DNA of 14,189 nt from Variovorax sp. (GTDB taxonomy: Bacteria; Pseudomonadota; Gammaproteobacteria; Burkholderiales; Burkholderiaceae_C). Each line of letters starts with the position of its first letter. Within the stretch, counting starts at the first letter, position 1. The DNA lies in contig JAQGMX010000079.1 of NCBI GenBank assembly GCA_028292145.1, positions 1 to 14,189 of the forward strand, read 5' to 3'. Below, piece by piece: positions 1-6,228 of the stretch. The notes below the pieces were generated by a model. It ran no database searches. It saw nothing but the letters and a program-made list of their open reading frames with translations, and had not been told where the DNA came from. The position numbers and the translations under genes were made by a program.

Positions 1-570
1 TTCCGCACAAAGCCGCGCGACGAATTCAAAGTCCGTCTCTTTGAACTGCGTCTGAAAATACCGCACCGGATAGCGCTCGACCAGCCGCTTCTCCACCGGA
101 AATCCGTAATCGACGAGCACTTCGTCCAGAATCTGAACAACTGTCTTATTCTGGAAAATTCTGCAGTCCGTGCGCAGCGTGGCCAGATGAAGCCAAGGCT
201 TCAGCGTCAGTCGGATCTGAACGTGCCGGCCTTCCTCGCCCCACAGACACGCCTCGGTGACGATCGAATTGATCTCGCGAAAGCCGGTGCCGTCGAGCTC
301 GATGCAGCAGCCGATCTCGCGTCCGACCCAGCTGTCGAGGTCGATATCGATGGCGTCGGAAGATGCCCCGTACGCGCCCTCAGCCTCAGGCGCTTTGAGA
401 ACCAGCTCATAGGAGAACAGCGAGTTCACGCCCTCCCGACCCGAGAGGCGAACCGGCACCCAAGGGGGCAACCCGAGCCCACGCCTAGCCCTCGAAGGCC
501 CTTCAAACGCAGGCAACCGCACCCTCAGCGTGCGCGTCCCCGCACCGCCTTCCACATCGAAGATCGACAT
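1..570 (-). CDS. vgrG: Type VI secretion VgrG (Rhs/Vgr family) spike protein, N-terminal part, cut by the window edge
   Basis: The minus strand reads open from an ATG at 570 to position 1, giving 190 codons with no stop. VgrG trimers cap the Hcp tube of the type VI secretion system and carry effectors into target cells. The translation has the phage gpD-like N-terminal layout of the family: RLSGREGVNSLFSYEL near residues 41-55, a WVGREIG stretch near 81-87, the GTGFREINSIVTEA strand near 95-107, LTLKPWLHLA near 121-130, and NKTVVQILDEVL followed by VRYFQTQFKETDFEFVARL near 141-187. The last block is the very conserved Vgr motif just before the WG(I/V) position, which falls outside the window. 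A G-rich stretch (AGGGGG) lies about 8 bases before the ATG. The gpD-like end, the gp5-like needle and any C-terminal effector extension are not visible. Family assignment is firm; subtype and cargo cannot be told. Confidence 0.93.
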   Translation of the reverse strand, partial: MSIFDVEGGAGTRTLRVRLPAFEGPSRARRGLGLPPWVPVRLSGREGVNSLFSYELVLKAPEAEGAYGASSDAIDIDLDSWVGREIGCCIELDGTGFREINSIVTEACLWGEEGRHVQIRLTLKPWLHLATLRTDCRIFQNKTVVQILDEVLVDYGFPVEKRLVERYPVRYFQTQFKETDFEFVARLCAE

Positions 571-656
571 CCCGAAACCCCCTGAACCGGCCCTTCAAAC
601 GAGGGCTCGGCGGCATTATGGGAAGTCGGCCGGGGAAGGCTTACATCGGGGTGCGG

Positions 657-673
657 TGCAAAGTACCAACCAA
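657..673 (-). promoter_or_regulatory. Candidate sigma-54 (-24/-12) promoter for vgrG
   Basis: On the minus strand, positions 673 to 657 read TTGGTTGGTACTTTGCA. This has the invariant GG (671-670) and GC (659-658) separated by exactly 10 bases, and TTGCA matches the -12 box. The bases after GG differ from the usual CACG. A start about 12 bases downstream would give a leader of roughly 75 bases before the vgrG ATG at 570. Some type VI hcp/vgrG genes are known to use sigma-54. No enhancer-binding-protein site was recognised, so this is a motif-level candidate only. Confidence 0.33.
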
Positions 674-736
674 CGTGTGCCGCGTGGATTGTCGTAAGCC
701 TATTGGTAGAGCGACGTGGAGCGGTGCTCGTCCTAG

Positions 737-1822
737 CTACTGCGACGCCCGCAACTTCAATACAGCGCCGAGTTCTTCGGCAATCACCGGATGAAAAATG
801 GCGAGTTGTGCAAGACCCTGGGCAGCGCGCGATCGCCAGCCTTTGCCACGGCCCATGAGATCGATGCCCGCTTCCGCCAGGTTTTGGGGCATCCGGTCCA
901 TTGCGTAGGAGACCAGGGATGCAACCTGGCCCGCATCCTTGGCGATCTTCGAACGAAACTGCTCTTCGCGTTCAGCCATCACGATCAGCTTATGAAGGGC
1001 ATAGCGGATGGGAGACGGTATGTTGACGATGATCGCGTCTTCGCCGGAAAGGATAGTGGTCTGGGTTGTTTTCTCGAGCGAGAACTCCATGAACTTCAAG
1101 GGCTGGAGATTGACGTTGAGCGGCGCGTGGCGATAGACATCGTCTTTGCGTCCAGCGACCGTCAGCAGATCGATGCGCATGTCACCCCGACCGGCATTCA
1201 AGTATGTCGCGCCTTCGCCAGTGGTGATCGATCTTGCCGGCAGCAGACCCATTTCCAGAGAGGTGATGGCGTCGTGCACATCCGCTTCCATATTGGTCGG
1301 CAGCGCGAGGGAGACATTCTTGCCTGCGTGCGCGAAATCGATGTCATTCGTCCGCCATCCGCCTGTCCAATGCACACCCAGCATGTTCGACATGGCGATG
1401 AAGGCATGGGTGCCTATCAGCACGCCGCCAGCGCCGAAGAATCCGTGTTCGGCCAGTCGCCTGATGACTTTGAAATGCGGACGAAGAATCGTTTGGCAAC
1501 CCAGCGCGGTGCATGCGGCGGCCAAGCGGTGGACCCCGTCCGACGCCTGTGTTCTGCCTTCTTCGCGTTTTTTGATTAGTGCGCGCAGTCTGTTGTCATC
1601 GGGGCCCAGGTAAACCTGTTTCAGCTTTCCCTGCAAATCACGAAACTGCCAGTACCAGTACTGGGTTCCCTTGACCTCCTTCTTATTGAACGAGCCTGGT
1701 AGATCCGCAACCGAACGCTCCAGCATCCGTACCTGTGTCTGCTCGACAAGCTCGGAAAAATTGGTCTGCGCCGATACGGGCAAGTCAATGAAAAGATCGG
1801 GTTCGACAGGCGTTGGCGGCAT
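737..1822 (-). CDS. GSU2403-family nucleotidyltransferase-fold protein (PF12281 type)
   Basis: 361 residues, ATG at 1822, TAG at 739-737. The N-terminal part has the family's typical stretch KGTQYWYWQFRD...YLGPD near residues 51-75. A polymerase-beta-like nucleotidyltransferase core follows: FFGAGGVLIGTHAF near 128-141, TNDIDFA near 158-164 with the paired acidic residues D160 and D162, and a likely third carboxylate in MRIDLLT (D218). The conserved helix PIRYALHKLIVM lies near 271-282. Such folds transfer nucleotides onto proteins, RNA or small molecules; the substrate for this family is not known to me. Some distant relatives (AbiEii, MenT) are toxins or defence proteins, but no partner antitoxin gene is visible here. 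By eye the gene is about 58% GC, lower than most neighbours, and its promoter is AT-rich, which fits horizontal acquisition. It lies 166 bases upstream of vgrG on the same strand, with a possible separate promoter for vgrG between them. No strong ribosome binding site precedes the ATG. Confidence 0.82.
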   Translation of the reverse strand: MPPTPVEPDLFIDLPVSAQTNFSELVEQTQVRMLERSVADLPGSFNKKEVKGTQYWYWQFRDLQGKLKQVYLGPDDNRLRALIKKREEGRTQASDGVHRLAAACTALGCQTILRPHFKVIRRLAEHGFFGAGGVLIGTHAFIAMSNMLGVHWTGGWRTNDIDFAHAGKNVSLALPTNMEADVHDAITSLEMGLLPARSITTGEGATYLNAGRGDMRIDLLTVAGRKDDVYRHAPLNVNLQPLKFMEFSLEKTTQTTILSGEDAIIVNIPSPIRYALHKLIVMAEREEQFRSKIAKDAGQVASLVSYAMDRMPQNLAEAGIDLMGRGKGWRSRAAQGLAQLAIFHPVIAEELGAVLKLRASQ

Positions 1823-1828
1823 CGAATC

Positions 1829-1857
1829 TATACTCTATAAAAAAATAGTGAAGTATA
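1829..1857. promoter_or_regulatory. AT-rich inverted repeat at the nucleotidyltransferase start, likely promoter/operator
   Basis: TATACT (1829-1834) and AGTATA (1852-1857) form a perfect 6-bp inverted repeat. Inside it CTAT (1835-1838) and ATAG (1845-1848) also pair around an A tract. The element lies 7-35 bases upstream of the nucleotidyltransferase ATG at 1822 and contains TATA-type -10 sequences readable on both strands. This spot is far more AT-rich than anything around it. It could be an autoregulatory operator or simply promoter DNA; I cannot tell which. Confidence 0.4.
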
Positions 1858-1947
1858 ACTTTCGAGCTCTAAAAGGCCCAGCCGAATGCTGGTCATCGGC
1901 CAAGATATCCAAATCGACGGGCATCATCCGCCCACCCAATTTCAGCC

Positions 1948-1953
1948 AAGGAA
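1948..1953 (+). promoter_or_regulatory. Ribosome binding site that decides the terC-family start
   Basis: AAGGAA sits 4 bases before the GTG at 1958. An in-frame ATG at 1886 lies farther upstream, but the residues between (rich in H, P and Q) do not resemble TerC proteins, and the family normally starts a few residues before the first membrane helix. The GTG start is therefore preferred. Confidence 0.7.
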
Positions 1954-1957
1954 CGCT

Positions 1958-2737
1958 GTGGAAAGCCTGCAAGCCTTATTTTCCGACCCGACCGCATGGG
2001 CGGCGCTCGCCGCGCTTGTGATCATGGAGGTTGTGCTTGGCATCGACAACCTGATCTTCATCTCGATCCTGTCCAACAAGCTGCCGGCGCATCAGCGCAT
2101 GAAGGCGCGCCGCATCGGTATTGCGCTCGCGCTGATCATGCGGCTCGGCCTGCTGTCAATGATCGCGTGGCTGGTCGGCCTCACGGCGCCGGTTTTCGAC
2201 CTCGGCATCAAGGGCTCGCTCGACGCGGCCGGCGTGCCGAGCTTCGAGACCCAGTTCTCGTGGCGCGACCTGATCCTGATCGCCGGTGGCCTGTTCCTGA
2301 TCTGGAAGGCGACCAAGGAAATCCACCATCACGTCGATCCGGTGCGCCCCGCAGAAGCGGGCAGCGCTGCAAAGGTGGCGACGATCGCGTTCTCGTCGGT
2401 CATCGTGCAGATCGTGCTGCTCGATATGGTGTTCTCCGTCGACTCGATCCTGACCGCCGTCGGCATGACCGACAACCTCGCCGTGATGGTGATCGCGGTG
2501 ATCGTTGCGGTCACGGTGATGCTGATTGCCGCAGACCCGCTCGCCAACTTCATCAACCGCAACCCGACCGTCGTCATGCTGGCGCTCGGCTTCCTGCTGA
2601 TGATCGGCGCCGTACTGATCGCCGACGGCTTCGGCGTGCATGTGCCGAAGGGCTACATCTACGCGGCAATGGCTTTCTCGACGCTGGTCGAAGTGTTCAA
2701 CATGCTGTCGCGGCGGGCGCAGAGCCGGGCAAGTTGA
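1958..2737 (+). CDS. TerC-family integral membrane protein (probable metal-ion exporter, YoaE/Alx-like)
   Basis: 259 residues from a GTG start with a well-spaced AAGGAA. TerC-family proteins are polytopic inner-membrane proteins; several members (Alx, MeeF/MeeY) have been linked to manganese efflux or metallation of exported enzymes, others to tellurite resistance. The two diagnostic membrane motifs are present: MEVVLGIDNLIF near residues 23-34 and DMVFSVDSI near 156-164. Their acidic residues (E24, D30, D156, D162) are the likely metal ligands. Helices can be drawn at about 14-38, 50-78, 104-118, 142-168, 172-194, 203-224 and 232-250. A soluble loop with HHH (123-125) lies in the middle. No tellurite-resistance partners (terABDEZ) are nearby, so a general metal-homeostasis role is more likely than tellurite resistance. 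The gene ends 6 bases before the stop of the convergent DUF3429 gene. I did not find a yybP-ykoY-like riboswitch core in front of it. Confidence 0.9.
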   Translation: MESLQALFSDPTAWAALAALVIMEVVLGIDNLIFISILSNKLPAHQRMKARRIGIALALIMRLGLLSMIAWLVGLTAPVFDLGIKGSLDAAGVPSFETQFSWRDLILIAGGLFLIWKATKEIHHHVDPVRPAEAGSAAKVATIAFSSVIVQIVLLDMVFSVDSILTAVGMTDNLAVMVIAVIVAVTVMLIAADPLANFINRNPTVVMLALGFLLMIGAVLIADGFGVHVPKGYIYAAMAFSTLVEVFNMLSRRAQSRAS

Positions 2738-2743
2738 TCGGCG

Positions 2744-3196
2744 CTACCGCAACACGGGCAGCAGTGCCCCGGCAAGGCAGCTCGCGACTGCACCCAGCGT
2801 CAGTTGCAGCCGCAGCGGCAACCATGCCGTCAGGCCCGCCCTGACGTACATCCGCCGGTCGACCAGGTAGCAAAGCGCCAGCAGCGCGGCCAGCGCCGCG
2901 AGCACAAGGTGCGAGGGCAGCAGCAACAGCACCAGCCAAGCTCCCAACTGCGGCATCACGCCCCAGACCAGAGCGGCGATGTCGCGGCCGCCTTCGCGCA
3001 GCGCCGGTCCCCAGTGCACGCCGCCGAGGAATGCGGTGATCGTCGCGGCGTAGGTCGCCAGGGCGAACGTCGCGAAACCGACGGCCGGCGTGTCGCGCAC
3101 GGCCCAGACCCAGGCGGCGCCGGCGAAAAACGGGATCAGTCCTGCGTAGCCGAGCAGGCGGGCCGTGCGGAGCGGGGAGCGGTCGTTGGTTTGCAT
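2744..3196 (-). CDS. DUF3429-family small membrane protein
   Basis: 150 residues, ATG at 3196, TAG at 2746-2744. The sequence starts with a short hydrophilic tail, then RLLGYAGLIPFFAGAAWVW (near 13-31) and the block ATITAFLGGVHWGPAL (near 51-66). LGYAGLIPF and FLGG(V/I)HWG are the signatures I associate with DUF3429 (PF11911). Four to five hydrophobic helices can be drawn, at about 16-33, 38-59, 74-92, 94-111 and 125-147. Its function is unknown. A longer in-frame start at 3415 is unlikely, because it would add 73 low-complexity residues and cover the tauA promoter region. No strong Shine-Dalgarno sequence precedes 3196. It is divergent from tauA and converges on the terC-family gene. Confidence 0.8.
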   Translation of the reverse strand: MQTNDRSPLRTARLLGYAGLIPFFAGAAWVWAVRDTPAVGFATFALATYAATITAFLGGVHWGPALREGGRDIAALVWGVMPQLGAWLVLLLLPSHLVLAALAALLALCYLVDRRMYVRAGLTAWLPLRLQLTLGAVASCLAGALLPVLR

Positions 3197-3214
3197 GGGG
3201 TACGAGTCTAGAAC

Positions 3215-3292
3215 GCGCCGGTCGGCGCCAAAGTGATGCGCGCTGCACGCTCCTGAACCATCGCGCACCAGATCGACAGCGCCGGGCGGCGC
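3215..3292. repeat. Two near-identical 14-bp palindromes in the DUF3429/tauA divergent gap
   Basis: GCGCCGGTCGGCGC (3215-3228) and GCGCCGGGCGGCGC (3279-3292) differ at one central base. Each is an inverted repeat with 6-bp arms and a 2-base centre; the second extends to 7-bp arms (3278-3293). Their starts are 64 bp apart, about six helical turns. A related half-site, GCGCCGGG, lies at 3366-3373. The first copy begins 19 bases upstream of the DUF3429 start, and the second ends about 120 bases upstream of tauA. They look like paired operator sites for a dimeric regulator. In DNA this GC-rich such words are not rare, so confidence is moderate. Confidence 0.42.
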
Positions 3293-3413
3293 TCTGGCTC
3301 CAGATGCGCCGACTTGCTGGCACTTCACGGATCCAGGCCTTGCCTTCAAAGTCCGTGACAGCGCGGCGCCGGGTTTCGACGTCGCTTCCGATGTCGATTC
3401 ACAGGAGCTCATC

Positions 3414-4412
3414 ATGGTGTTCGTTCAATCTCTGGTCGTGGCCGCCGCGGCCTGCCTCGTCAGCTTTTCTGCCGGCGCACAGACCAAGGAACTGACTTTC
3501 GCCCATCAGGACATGCTGGTGCCGCTGCGGCTGGTCATGGAGTCGGGCGAGGTCGAGAAGGCCACCGGCTACAAGATCAACTGGCGCATGTTCTCTGGCG
3601 GCGGCGACGTGATCCGCGCGATGGCGTCGGGCGACGTGCAGATGGGCGAGGCCGGCTCGAGCCCGCTGACCGCCGCGGCCAGCCAGGGCCAGGACATCCA
3701 GCTGTTCTGGATTTCCGCCGACATCGCCGATGCCGAGGCGCTGGTGGCGCGCAACGGTTCCAACATCACCAGCATGAAGGACCTCAAGGGCAAGAAGGTC
3801 GCGACGCCTTTCGTCTCGACCGCCCACTACCAGCTGATGGCCGGCATGAAGATGGACGGCGTGCAGGGCAAGGATGTCAATGTCATGAACATGCGCCCGC
3901 CCGAAATCGCGGCAGCCTGGGAGCGCGGCGACATCGACGCGACCTTCATCTGGGACCCGGTTCTGTCGAAGATCAAGGGGAACGGCAAGGTCATCGCGAC
4001 CTCCGGCGCCATCGGCAAGCGGGGCGCGCCGACCTTCGAAGGCATCATCGTCAACAAGCAATGGGCTGCGGCGAACGAGCCCTTCATGGTCGCCTTCGTG
4101 AAGGCGCTGAACCGCGCCAACGAGGAATACAAGGCTTCGGGCAAGAGCTGGACCGCCGATTCGGCGCAGATCAAGGCGATGGCCAAGTGGACCAAGGCGA
4201 ACCCAGCCGACGTCGGCCCCGCCATGGCGCTCTACACCTTCCCGTCGCTCGCCGAGCAGGCGTCCCCGACCTGGCTCGGCGGCGGCGCGGCCAAGGCGAT
4301 GGCCGGCACCGCGGCCTTCCTGAAGGAGCAGGGCCGGGTGCAGGAGGTCAAGCCCGACTACGGCGCGTTCGTCACGACCGCGTACGTGCAGAAGGCGATG
4401 AAGGCGAAATAA
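3414..4412 (+). CDS. tauA: Taurine/sulfonate ABC transporter, periplasmic substrate-binding protein
   Basis: 332 residues. The ATG is placed by AGGAG at 3403-3407, 6 bases upstream, and no other in-frame ATG, GTG or TTG was found just upstream. Residues 1-22 form a signal peptide ending in AGA before QTKELTF. The n-region has no Lys or Arg, which is unusual. The mature protein follows E. coli TauA block for block: VIRAMASGDVQMGEAGSSPLTAAASQ near 66-91, KGKKVATPFVSTAHYQLMAGM near 125-145, and RPPEIAAAWERGDIDATFIWDP near 161-182, with FLKEQGRV near the C-terminus. It should bind taurine or a related aliphatic sulfonate in the periplasm and deliver it to TauBC. First gene of a three-gene operon, followed 29 bases later by tauB. 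No tauD or other sulfonate-degrading gene follows, so the exact substrate (taurine, isethionate or another sulfonate) is inferred. Confidence 0.88.
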   Translation: MVFVQSLVVAAAACLVSFSAGAQTKELTFAHQDMLVPLRLVMESGEVEKATGYKINWRMFSGGGDVIRAMASGDVQMGEAGSSPLTAAASQGQDIQLFWISADIADAEALVARNGSNITSMKDLKGKKVATPFVSTAHYQLMAGMKMDGVQGKDVNVMNMRPPEIAAAWERGDIDATFIWDPVLSKIKGNGKVIATSGAIGKRGAPTFEGIIVNKQWAAANEPFMVAFVKALNRANEEYKASGKSWTADSAQIKAMAKWTKANPADVGPAMALYTFPSLAEQASPTWLGGGAAKAMAGTAAFLKEQGRVQEVKPDYGAFVTTAYVQKAMKAK

Positions 4413-4441
4413 CGCGCGAAGCCCGACAAGGACACAGCGCC

Positions 4442-5230
4442 ATGCCCACGCTCGACATCCGCGACCTCGAGGTCCACTACGCTATCAAAGGCGGCACGCT
4501 GCAGGCGCTCGCGCCGGTCAACCTCACCATGCACGACGGCGATTTCGTCGTCGCGCTCGGTGCGTCGGGCTGCGGCAAGAGCACGCTGCTCAACTGCATC
4601 GCCGGCTTCCTGCCGCCGTCGGGCGGAGAGATCCTGCTCGACGGCGCACCCGTCACCGGCCCCGGCGCCGACCGCGGTGTCGTGTTCCAGAAACATGCGC
4701 TCATGCCGTGGCTCAACGTGCGAGACAACGTCGCGCTCGGCCTGCGCCTGAGCGGCATGAGCAAGGCCGACCGCAACACTGTCGCCGAAGCCAAGCTCGC
4801 CCTCGTCGGCCTGGAGAAATATGCCGACCGCGCCGTCTACGAACTCTCCGGCGGCATGCAGCAACGCGTGGGCATCGCCCGTGCGCTCGCCAGCGACCCG
4901 GCCGTGCTGCTCATGGACGAGCCGATGGGCGCGCTCGACGCCTTCACCCGCGAAACCGTCCAGGAAATCCTGCTGCGCGCTTGGGACGCCGCGCAGAAGA
5001 TGGTGTTCTTCATCACCCACTCGGTCGAGGAAGCGCTGTTCCTCGGAACCCGTCTGATCGTCATGAGCCCGAGCCCGGGACGCATCTCGCACGTGTATGA
5101 CGACGTGCCGTTCTCCCGCCAGTTCCTCGCGCACGGCGACGCGCGCAAGGTCAAGTCCGAACCCGAGTTCATTCGCATGCGCGAAGAAGTGCTCGCCATC
5201 ATTCATCAGCGGGAGGCTGCGCATGCCTGA
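4442..5230 (+). CDS. tauB: Taurine/sulfonate ABC transporter, ATP-binding subunit
   Basis: 262 residues. The ATG lies 9 bases after AAGGA (4428-4432). All ABC ATPase elements are intact: Walker A GASGCGKST (40-48), Q-loop glutamine in VVFQKH (Q83), signature LSGGMQQ (135-141), Walker B VLLMDEP (155-161), D-loop GALD (163-166) and the switch histidine in ITHS (H193). ALMPWLNVRDNVALGL after the Q-loop is typical of the NitT/TauT class (SsuB/TauB/NrtD). It energises sulfonate uptake at the cytoplasmic face of the TauC permease. The coding sequence overlaps tauC by 8 bases (5223-5230), so the two are probably translationally coupled. A longer reading frame to the left, overlapping the tauA end, is rejected because homology begins at this ATG. 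Confidence 0.9.
   Translation: MPTLDIRDLEVHYAIKGGTLQALAPVNLTMHDGDFVVALGASGCGKSTLLNCIAGFLPPSGGEILLDGAPVTGPGADRGVVFQKHALMPWLNVRDNVALGLRLSGMSKADRNTVAEAKLALVGLEKYADRAVYELSGGMQQRVGIARALASDPAVLLMDEPMGALDAFTRETVQEILLRAWDAAQKMVFFITHSVEEALFLGTRLIVMSPSPGRISHVYDDVPFSRQFLAHGDARKVKSEPEFIRMREEVLAIIHQREAAHA
5211..5216 (+). promoter_or_regulatory. Ribosome binding site that decides the tauC start
   Basis: GGGAGG lies inside the end of tauB, 6 bases before the tauC ATG at 5223, which itself overlaps the tauB stop. It supports 5223 over the longer upstream frame. Confidence 0.8.
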
Positions 5231-6113
5231 TATCGCCATCGACGCGCCGGTCACGGTGCCAGCCACTGTTTCGCCGTCAATGACCAAGACATCAACGAAG
5301 GCCAGCAAGATCGTGCGGCAGAAGACCAGCAAGTTCAAGGTGCCGGGCGAAGGGAACAGCGCCGGCATCAGCGTGATCACGGTCGCCGTGCTGATCGGCG
5401 TGTGGTTCGCGGTGACCAACCTTGGGTTGGTGAAGCCGTTGTTTCTGCCTACGCCGCAGGCCGTGTTCCAGCAGTTCTACGAATACCTGACCGGGCAGGC
5501 GAACGACAAGCCGCTGTGGCAGCATTTTCTGGCGAGCATGTTCCGGGTGTTCTCGGCGTTCTTGCTGGCTTGCGTGACGGCAATTCCTATTGGAATCGCG
5601 ATGGGCATGAGCCGCGTGATGCGCGGGATATTCGACCCCCCGCTGGAGTTCTACCGCCCGCTACCGCCGCTGGCGTATCTGCCGCTGATCATCATCTGGT
5701 TCGGGATCGATGAATTGCCGAAGGTGCTGCTGATTTTCTTGAGTTGCTTCGCTCCGCTGGCGCTGGCTGCAAGGGCCGGGATGCGCAGCGCGTCGCAGGA
5801 GCAGATCAATGCAGCGTATTCGATGGGGGCGAGTTATATGCAGGTGGTGCGGCATGTGATCTTGCCGTCTGCGATGCCGGATATCTTGATCGGGATGCGG
5901 ATTGCTATTGGCTTTGGATGGACGACGCTGGTGGCTGCGGAGATGGTGGCGGCTAATCTGGGGCTGGGTCAGATGGTGCTGAATGCGTCGAATTTCCTGC
6001 GGACGGATATCGTGATCATGGGGATCATTGTGATTGGGGTTGTGGCTTATTTGTTTGATCTGTTGATGCGGTGGGTGGAGGGGCGGGTTGTGCCGTGGAA
6101 GGGACGGATGTGA
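5223..6113 (+). CDS. tauC: Taurine/sulfonate ABC transporter, permease subunit
   Basis: 296 residues. The first 45 are a soluble, Lys/Thr-rich cytoplasmic tail, longer than the short tail of E. coli TauC. About six helices follow. Family motifs are clear: LFLPTPQAVF near 73-82, FYRPLPPLAYLPLIIIWFGI near 143-162, and the EAA loop NAAYSMGASYMQVVRHVILP near 196-215, where the ATPase docks. The end (TDIVIMGIIVIGVVAYLFDLLMRWVEGRVVPWKGRM) matches TauC-type permeases. It forms the inner-membrane channel of the tauABC importer. Codon use changes along the gene: the last 110 bases contain only about 10% C and much G, unlike tauB. A run of short-spaced G tracts lies near the end. No gene in the same operon is obvious downstream; the next start is 115 bases away. 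Confidence 0.9.
   Translation: MPDIAIDAPVTVPATVSPSMTKTSTKASKIVRQKTSKFKVPGEGNSAGISVITVAVLIGVWFAVTNLGLVKPLFLPTPQAVFQQFYEYLTGQANDKPLWQHFLASMFRVFSAFLLACVTAIPIGIAMGMSRVMRGIFDPPLEFYRPLPPLAYLPLIIIWFGIDELPKVLLIFLSCFAPLALAARAGMRSASQEQINAAYSMGASYMQVVRHVILPSAMPDILIGMRIAIGFGWTTLVAAEMVAANLGLGQMVLNASNFLRTDIVIMGIIVIGVVAYLFDLLMRWVEGRVVPWKGRM
6070..6087 (+). other. G-tract cluster with single-base loops near the tauC end (possible G-quadruplex)
   Basis: Five G tracts of 2, 3, 2, 4 and 3 Gs are each separated by one base (T, T, A, C) on the coding strand, 26 bases before the tauC stop. Tracts of at least two Gs with one-base loops can fold into a two-layer quadruplex in DNA or mRNA. This may be only a by-product of the strong G excess at the 3' end of this gene. 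Confidence 0.3.
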
Positions 6114-6228
6114 ACGAAGCTGTGGCGATCACTGTCCTTTAAGTTCGGCCTACAGCAATGCCAGTTATTAACCGCTACACAAGAAATGGTGGCGGCCGAG
6201 TGTGGAGGGCCCGGAACGAAGGTAGCTC

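Noticed and set aside
187..585. Plus-strand open frame at the left end
   Set aside because: It lies opposite vgrG, whose minus-strand translation has clear family motifs.
638..700. 7-bp inverted repeat GGCTTAC/GTAAGCC around the sigma-54 candidate
   Set aside because: A 7-bp pair at free spacing is expected about once in a gap of this size.
1858..1957. Manganese (yybP-ykoY) riboswitch before the TerC-family gene
   Set aside because: Only a short CCAGC/GCTGG stem is present; I could not find the conserved riboswitch core.
3197..3415. Longer start for the DUF3429 protein
   Set aside because: The added 73 residues are low-complexity and would cover the whole divergent promoter region.
4358..5419. 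353-codon minus-strand frame across tauB
   Set aside because: Low-complexity translation opposite a clear ABC ATPase with all motifs intact.
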